DNA from: CAYLHB01 sp964383505 | GTDB lineage: Bacteria > Patescibacteriota > Minisyncoccia > Phycocordibacterales > UBA12088 | Assembly (NCBI GenBank): GCA_964383505.1 | Contig: CAYLHB010000008.1 | Location: forward strand, 1-24,695 | Reading direction: 5' to 3' | Length of the DNA stretch: 24,695 nucleotides | In this document: piece after piece, positions 22,010 through 24,695 of the stretch | Layout: the number at the start of each line of letters is the position of its first letter | Position numbering within the stretch: the first letter of the stretch is position 1 | The notes under the pieces: generated by a model | Seen by the model: only the letters and a program-made list of their open reading frames with translations | Databases searched by the model: none | What the model was told of the DNA's origin: nothing | Made by a program: the position numbers and the translations under genes

Positions 22010-22973
22010 AACTGGTGACCGTATTGTTGTACTCATCCATTTGTTTCTTAAGTGCACCCAACTCCGAATTGTACCTGTTTACCTCATCAACGTATGCCTT
22101 GTAGAGTTCTTCGTAGCTGGTGCTCGACCGACGTGTCGCGCGCAGTGTCGCTTCCGATTCACCCACCGCTTCAAAGAGCTCACCGAGTTGCACTTTTTCC
22201 TGCTCAATACGAGCGTGCGTATCTTTATCAGGTGCGGTACATACCTTACTTGAGAGCCCAAACGCCTGTACCGCCATCCATATTTCGTAGCCCTTGTAGG
22301 TTCCCTTTTTTACCGCAATGCCGATTTCTTTGTACTTCCCGCTCAAGATATTCGCACGATGTCCGGGACTGTCCATCCACGCCTGTACCACATGCCGATT
22401 GTCGCTAAAGGAACCGGATGCAAGGTTTTCTCCGACCGTGAGGAAAGAGTACCCATACTGCTTCGCGAGGTCGGCTACATTGTCGCCACTCGGTGACTCG
22501 TGTGCAAAGTACTGGCGTGCAAACATATCGTCCACCTTGACCTGTGCAATACGGTCGAGGAGCGCGTTCCGCTTGAGGATGGGAAGCCCTTCGCGGTACC
22601 GCTCAGCATTCGTCGCACCGTACACACCATCGGGATACAGAGCCGCGCGCATCCGTACAGTATTCGTAGCAGGAAGTGAGAGCGGTGTTGCGGCGGTCAC
22701 CTGCTCTTGTACGGTTGGTGGCTCTTTGATGGCTGGAAGCGCCGCAGGGGGAGGGGGTGTCTCATTGGGCTCCACGTTCGCCACTTCGTCAGGGACAAGT
22801 TCGGCTTCGTGTGGCGCATCGATGCGTGACGGCGAGGTGTCCGTGGGCACCACTACGATGCTCTCCTTGTCCCGCCCATCCCCCACCAAGGCTGAAATCA
22901 AATCAGGTACCGCGTAAAACACAGGCGCAAGCGCGGTCACGACAGAGAATACGATGCCTGTAAGCCAGCTCAT
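21972..22973 (-). CDS. Secreted or anchored CAP/SCP-domain protein
   Basis: The 333-residue product has an N-terminal hydrophobic anchor (about 3-28), an acidic Pro-rich linker (about 40-95) and a CAP domain (about 110-240). Its landmarks are ATNAERYREGLPILKRN, YFAHESPSGDNV, VGENLASG and WMDSPGHRANIL, giving the His/Glu/His cavity residues of the family. A C-terminal coiled coil follows (EELYKAYVDEVNRYNSELGA). Bacterial CAP proteins are extracytoplasmic; roles in envelope or cell contact are suspected but unproven. The long upstream extension of the ORF is the shadow of pcm. ATG 22973 lies 6 nt after TACAAT. It is divergent from pcm. Confidence 0.9.
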   Translation of the reverse strand: MSWLTGIVFSVVTALAPVFYAVPDLISALVGDGRDKESIVVVPTDTSPSRIDAPHEAELVPDEVANVEPNETPPPPAALPAIKEPPTVQEQVTAATPLSLPATNTVRMRAALYPDGVYGATNAERYREGLPILKRNALLDRIAQVKVDDMFARQYFAHESPSGDNVADLAKQYGYSFLTVGENLASGSFSDNRHVVQAWMDSPGHRANILSGKYKEIGIAVKKGTYKGYEIWMAVQAFGLSSKVCTAPDKDTHARIEQEKVQLGELFEAVGESEATLRATRRSSTSYEELYKAYVDEVNRYNSELGALKKQMDEYNNTVTSFNECLSAHLKES

Positions 22974-22979
22974 GGGTGC

Positions 22980-22988
22980 ATTGTAGCA
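22980..22988 (-). promoter_or_regulatory. Extended -10 of the CAP-domain gene, 6 nt from ATG
   Basis: On the minus strand TGC-TACAAT-GCACCC-ATG; hexamer 22980-22985. No -35 is evident. Confidence 0.65.
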
Positions 22989-23011
22989 GAGTGGCGGCAT
23001 TTCTCCCACGC

Positions 23012-23040
23012 TTGCCCATAGGAGGAAGGACCTGTAGCAT
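23012..23040 (+). promoter_or_regulatory. Promoter of pcm, -10 6 nt from ATG
   Basis: TTGCCC (23012-23017), 17 nt, TAGCAT (23035-23040), GACACC, ATG at 23047. GGAGG at 23021-23025 lies upstream of the -10, so it would not be in the mRNA and cannot serve as Shine-Dalgarno if this promoter is used. Confidence 0.6.
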
Positions 23041-23046
23041 GACACC

Positions 23047-23655
23047 ATGCACGAACTCGTACAACGCCTCGTCCGCAAAGGGACGCTCGTGACCCCGCGC
23101 ATCATAAGGGCGTTTGAGGAGGTGGATCGCCGTGATTTCGTGGGCGAATGGAACCTCCCTGACGCGTACGAAGACAGCGCACTCCCTATCGGCCTCCAAC
23201 AGACCATAAGCCAGCCCTCCACCGTCGCCTTTATGCTGGAGCTTCTCTCGCCCAAAGAAGGCGAGCGAATCCTTGATGTGGGCACCGGCTCCTGCTGGTC
23301 AACCGCGCTGTTGGCACACTCGGTAGGGTCGCGCGGGCATATCTACGGGGTCGAACGCATTGAGGAGATACTCGCATTTGGGGCGAATAATATTGCGAAG
23401 TATGCGTTCGAGAACGTCACTTTGCGGCACGCTTCGCACCACTACGGCATACCCGAGGAGGCACCGTTCGACAAGATACTTGTGTCTGCGTCGGCGCGGA
23501 ACCTGCCGGAAGAGCTTGTCGCCCAGTTACGAAGCGGAGGAGTGATGGTCATTCCCATTCGCGATTCAATCTGGCGCGTCATCAAGAAATCCCGCGGAGA
23601 TACTACTATTGAAAAGTTTGACGGTTTCATTTTTGTCCCCCTCGTACGCGATTAA
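23047..23655 (+). CDS. pcm: Protein-L-isoaspartate O-methyltransferase
   Basis: The 202-residue product uses S-adenosylmethionine to methylate isoaspartyl residues and start their repair. Family signatures are VDRRDFV (26-32), the substrate-loop motif TISQPSTVAFMLELL (53-67) and SAM motif I ILDVGTGSC (75-83). Motif I carries Cys83 where the family usually has Gly (GTGSG). Later motifs YGVERIEEI, FDKILVSASA and LRSGGVMVIPI are present. Length is slightly below the 208-215 residues typical of bacterial Pcm. The gene is probably a single leaderless unit divergent from the CAP-domain gene. Confidence 0.93.
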   Translation: MHELVQRLVRKGTLVTPRIIRAFEEVDRRDFVGEWNLPDAYEDSALPIGLQQTISQPSTVAFMLELLSPKEGERILDVGTGSCWSTALLAHSVGSRGHIYGVERIEEILAFGANNIAKYAFENVTLRHASHHYGIPEEAPFDKILVSASARNLPEELVAQLRSGGVMVIPIRDSIWRVIKKSRGDTTIEKFDGFIFVPLVRD

Positions 23656-23820
23656 AAATTGTTCACGGACATCCAACGGTAAGTATGAAACATCTTTAGA
23701 AATTAGTAGTTAGGAATTTTTTTGCACCACTACACGCCTCCAACCCACATAAGTAGCTACCGTCCGAAACTTTTGAATACCTCCCATGGCTCACTTCTAG
23801 CTTCTTTCACAATTCTTCCG

Positions 23821-23826
23821 TATACT
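23821..23826 (+). promoter_or_regulatory. Possible -10 of the peroxiredoxin gene
   Basis: TATACT lies 31 nt before the ATG at 23858; no clear -35 is seen. The leader would be about 25 nt, rich in A and C (CACACACACACC) and without a Shine-Dalgarno. The intergenic 23656-23820 holds no ORF or other feature that I can identify. Confidence 0.4.
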
Positions 23827-23857
23827 TGCATCATCTACTCATTAACACACACACACC

Positions 23858-24454
23858 ATGGAAGACGAATTCGACAACTTTTACGAGTGTAATGTCAAGG
23901 TCGGTAAGCAAATCCCCGAATTTGAGGGAAAGGCCTACCACGCCGGCGCCATGAAACAGGTGAAGCTCGCCGACTATAAAGGTTCGTGGCTCATACTTTT
24001 TTTCTACCCCGCGGACTTCACCTTTGTCTGCCCTACAGAGCTTGAGGAAATGGCGGATTTGTATGAAAAATTCAAGAAAGAGGGGGCGGAAATTGTTTCG
24101 GTCTCCACCGACACCCACTGGACGCACCGCGCGTGGCACGAGACAAGCAAAGCGGTCGGCAAGGTGACCTTCCCCATGCTCGCGGACCCCACAGGTACAC
24201 TCGCGCGCGCCTTTGGGGTATACCTTGAAGAGGATGGGGTAACCCTGCGTGGCAGTTACATCATTGATCCCAAAGGGGTGCTCCAAGCGATGGAGGTCAC
24301 CGCAGACGGAATCGGGCGCAGTGGCGTGGAGCTCTTCCGAAAGTTTCAAGCCGCGAAGTTTGTGCACGAGCATGGCGGCCTCGTGTGCCCCGCAGCATGG
24401 GAGCCGGGAAAGGACACACTCAAGCCGGGTGTCGACTTGGTGGGAAAGATTTAG
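23858..24454 (+). CDS. Typical 2-Cys peroxiredoxin (AhpC/Prx1 type)
   Basis: The 198-residue thioredoxin-fold protein reduces hydrogen peroxide and organic peroxides. The peroxidatic Cys58 lies in PADFTFVCPTE with the conserved Pro and Thr of the active site, and the resolving Cys177 in GLVCPAAWEPG near the C-terminus. Met-Leu-Ala-Asp-Pro (MLADP, 107-111) is also conserved. Length is typical. An extra Cys11 precedes the fold. No reductase (AhpF or thioredoxin reductase) is in this window, so the electron donor is unknown. It ends with TAG and is followed by a strong hairpin. Confidence 0.97.
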   Translation: MEDEFDNFYECNVKVGKQIPEFEGKAYHAGAMKQVKLADYKGSWLILFFYPADFTFVCPTELEEMADLYEKFKKEGAEIVSVSTDTHWTHRAWHETSKAVGKVTFPMLADPTGTLARAFGVYLEEDGVTLRGSYIIDPKGVLQAMEVTADGIGRSGVELFRKFQAAKFVHEHGGLVCPAAWEPGKDTLKPGVDLVGKI

Positions 24455-24485
24455 TCCACACCTGTCGCACGAGATGATTGTACAT

Positions 24486-24519
24486 CACTCACTAAGGACG
24501 CTTGCGTCCTTAGTGAGTG
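24486..24519 (+). terminator. Perfect 16-bp inverted repeat after the peroxiredoxin gene
   Basis: CACTCACTAAGGACGC (24486-24501) and GCGTCCTTAGTGAGTG (24504-24519) are separated by only TT. It probably acts as a terminator, though no U-run follows; it also lies close to the IS30 end. Confidence 0.65.
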
Positions 24520-24580
24520 CGTCAGTCTCAGAAAGAATGAGTTTGAAATTTTTAACGTTTCAAGTGCTGAATTCAACTTG

Positions 24581-24695
24581 CTAGCCGAACGATACTAATA
24601 GTGCTTCATTTGGTGTCGCCCAATCAAGTGCTTTTCGTGGTCGGTTATTGATGAGCTCTTGTACATAGAACACATCCTCGTCGGACACGGTGCGG
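24581..24695 (-). CDS. IS30-family transposase, C-terminal part (cut by window edge)
   Basis: The minus-strand frame ending in TAG at 24581-24583 reads VQELINNRPRKALDWATPNE then ALLVSFG. NNRPRKxLxxxTPNE is the hallmark C-terminus of IS30-family DDE transposases. Only the last 37 residues are inside the window. The IS end must lie between here and about 24520; the segment TTGAATTCAGCACTTGAAAC (minus strand, about 24557-24577) is a candidate terminal repeat. Confidence 0.85.
   Translation of the reverse strand, partial: RTVSDEDVFYVQELINNRPRKALDWATPNEALLVSFG

Overview
The window reads as a chromosome segment of a small-genome bacterium, most likely a Patescibacterium (Candidate Phyla Radiation, Parcubacteria-like). 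This is an inference. It rests on tightly packed genes, a short prolyl-tRNA synthetase without the editing domain, a miniature MreD-position protein, many small membrane or coiled-coil proteins, and gene starts that mostly lack a Shine-Dalgarno. The code is standard: several intact genes end in TAG, including two that share one CTAG.

Layout. 1-795 is a decayed SPFH/Band 7 gene. 804-4629 (minus) holds an AlkD-like DNA glycosylase, MscL, a DEAD-box RNA helicase behind a long leader, and a YibE/F membrane protein. 4770-5120 is a decayed RRM RNA-binding gene. 5250-7646 (minus) holds a YdeI/OmpD-associated protein and greA-lysS. 7709-12845 (minus) is a shape and cell-wall cluster, proS-mreB-mreC-mreD-like-PBP2, joined by overlaps or 9-10 bp gaps. 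13331-16561 is an accessory island: two diverged IS3-family elements in the same orientation, a 55-bp inverted repeat that is the end of a third IS copy, tRNA-Glu and tRNA-Ser fired from overlapping divergent promoters, an att-like duplication of the tRNA-Glu 3' end, and AT-rich foreign gene remnants. 16579-19163 holds a coiled-coil protein and a divergent two-component system with phased repeats between kinase and regulator. 19160-24454 holds an AI-2E family transporter, two small membrane-anchored proteins, an anchored unknown protein, a CAP-domain protein, an L-isoaspartyl methyltransferase and a 2-Cys peroxiredoxin. The right edge cuts an IS30-family transposase.

The strongest unexpected signal is regulatory. 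At eight starts of first genes the -10 hexamer (usually TGnTAnnnT) ends exactly 6 nt before the start codon, which predicts leaderless mRNAs. The mscL, yibE/F, omdA-like, AI-2E, 21107, 21224, CAP and pcm genes show it. Downstream genes of operons instead rely on stop/start overlap or very short gaps. Gene decay also shows a pattern: two pseudogenes carry TAG where Gln (CAG) is expected, and one transposase carries TGA where CGA would be expected.
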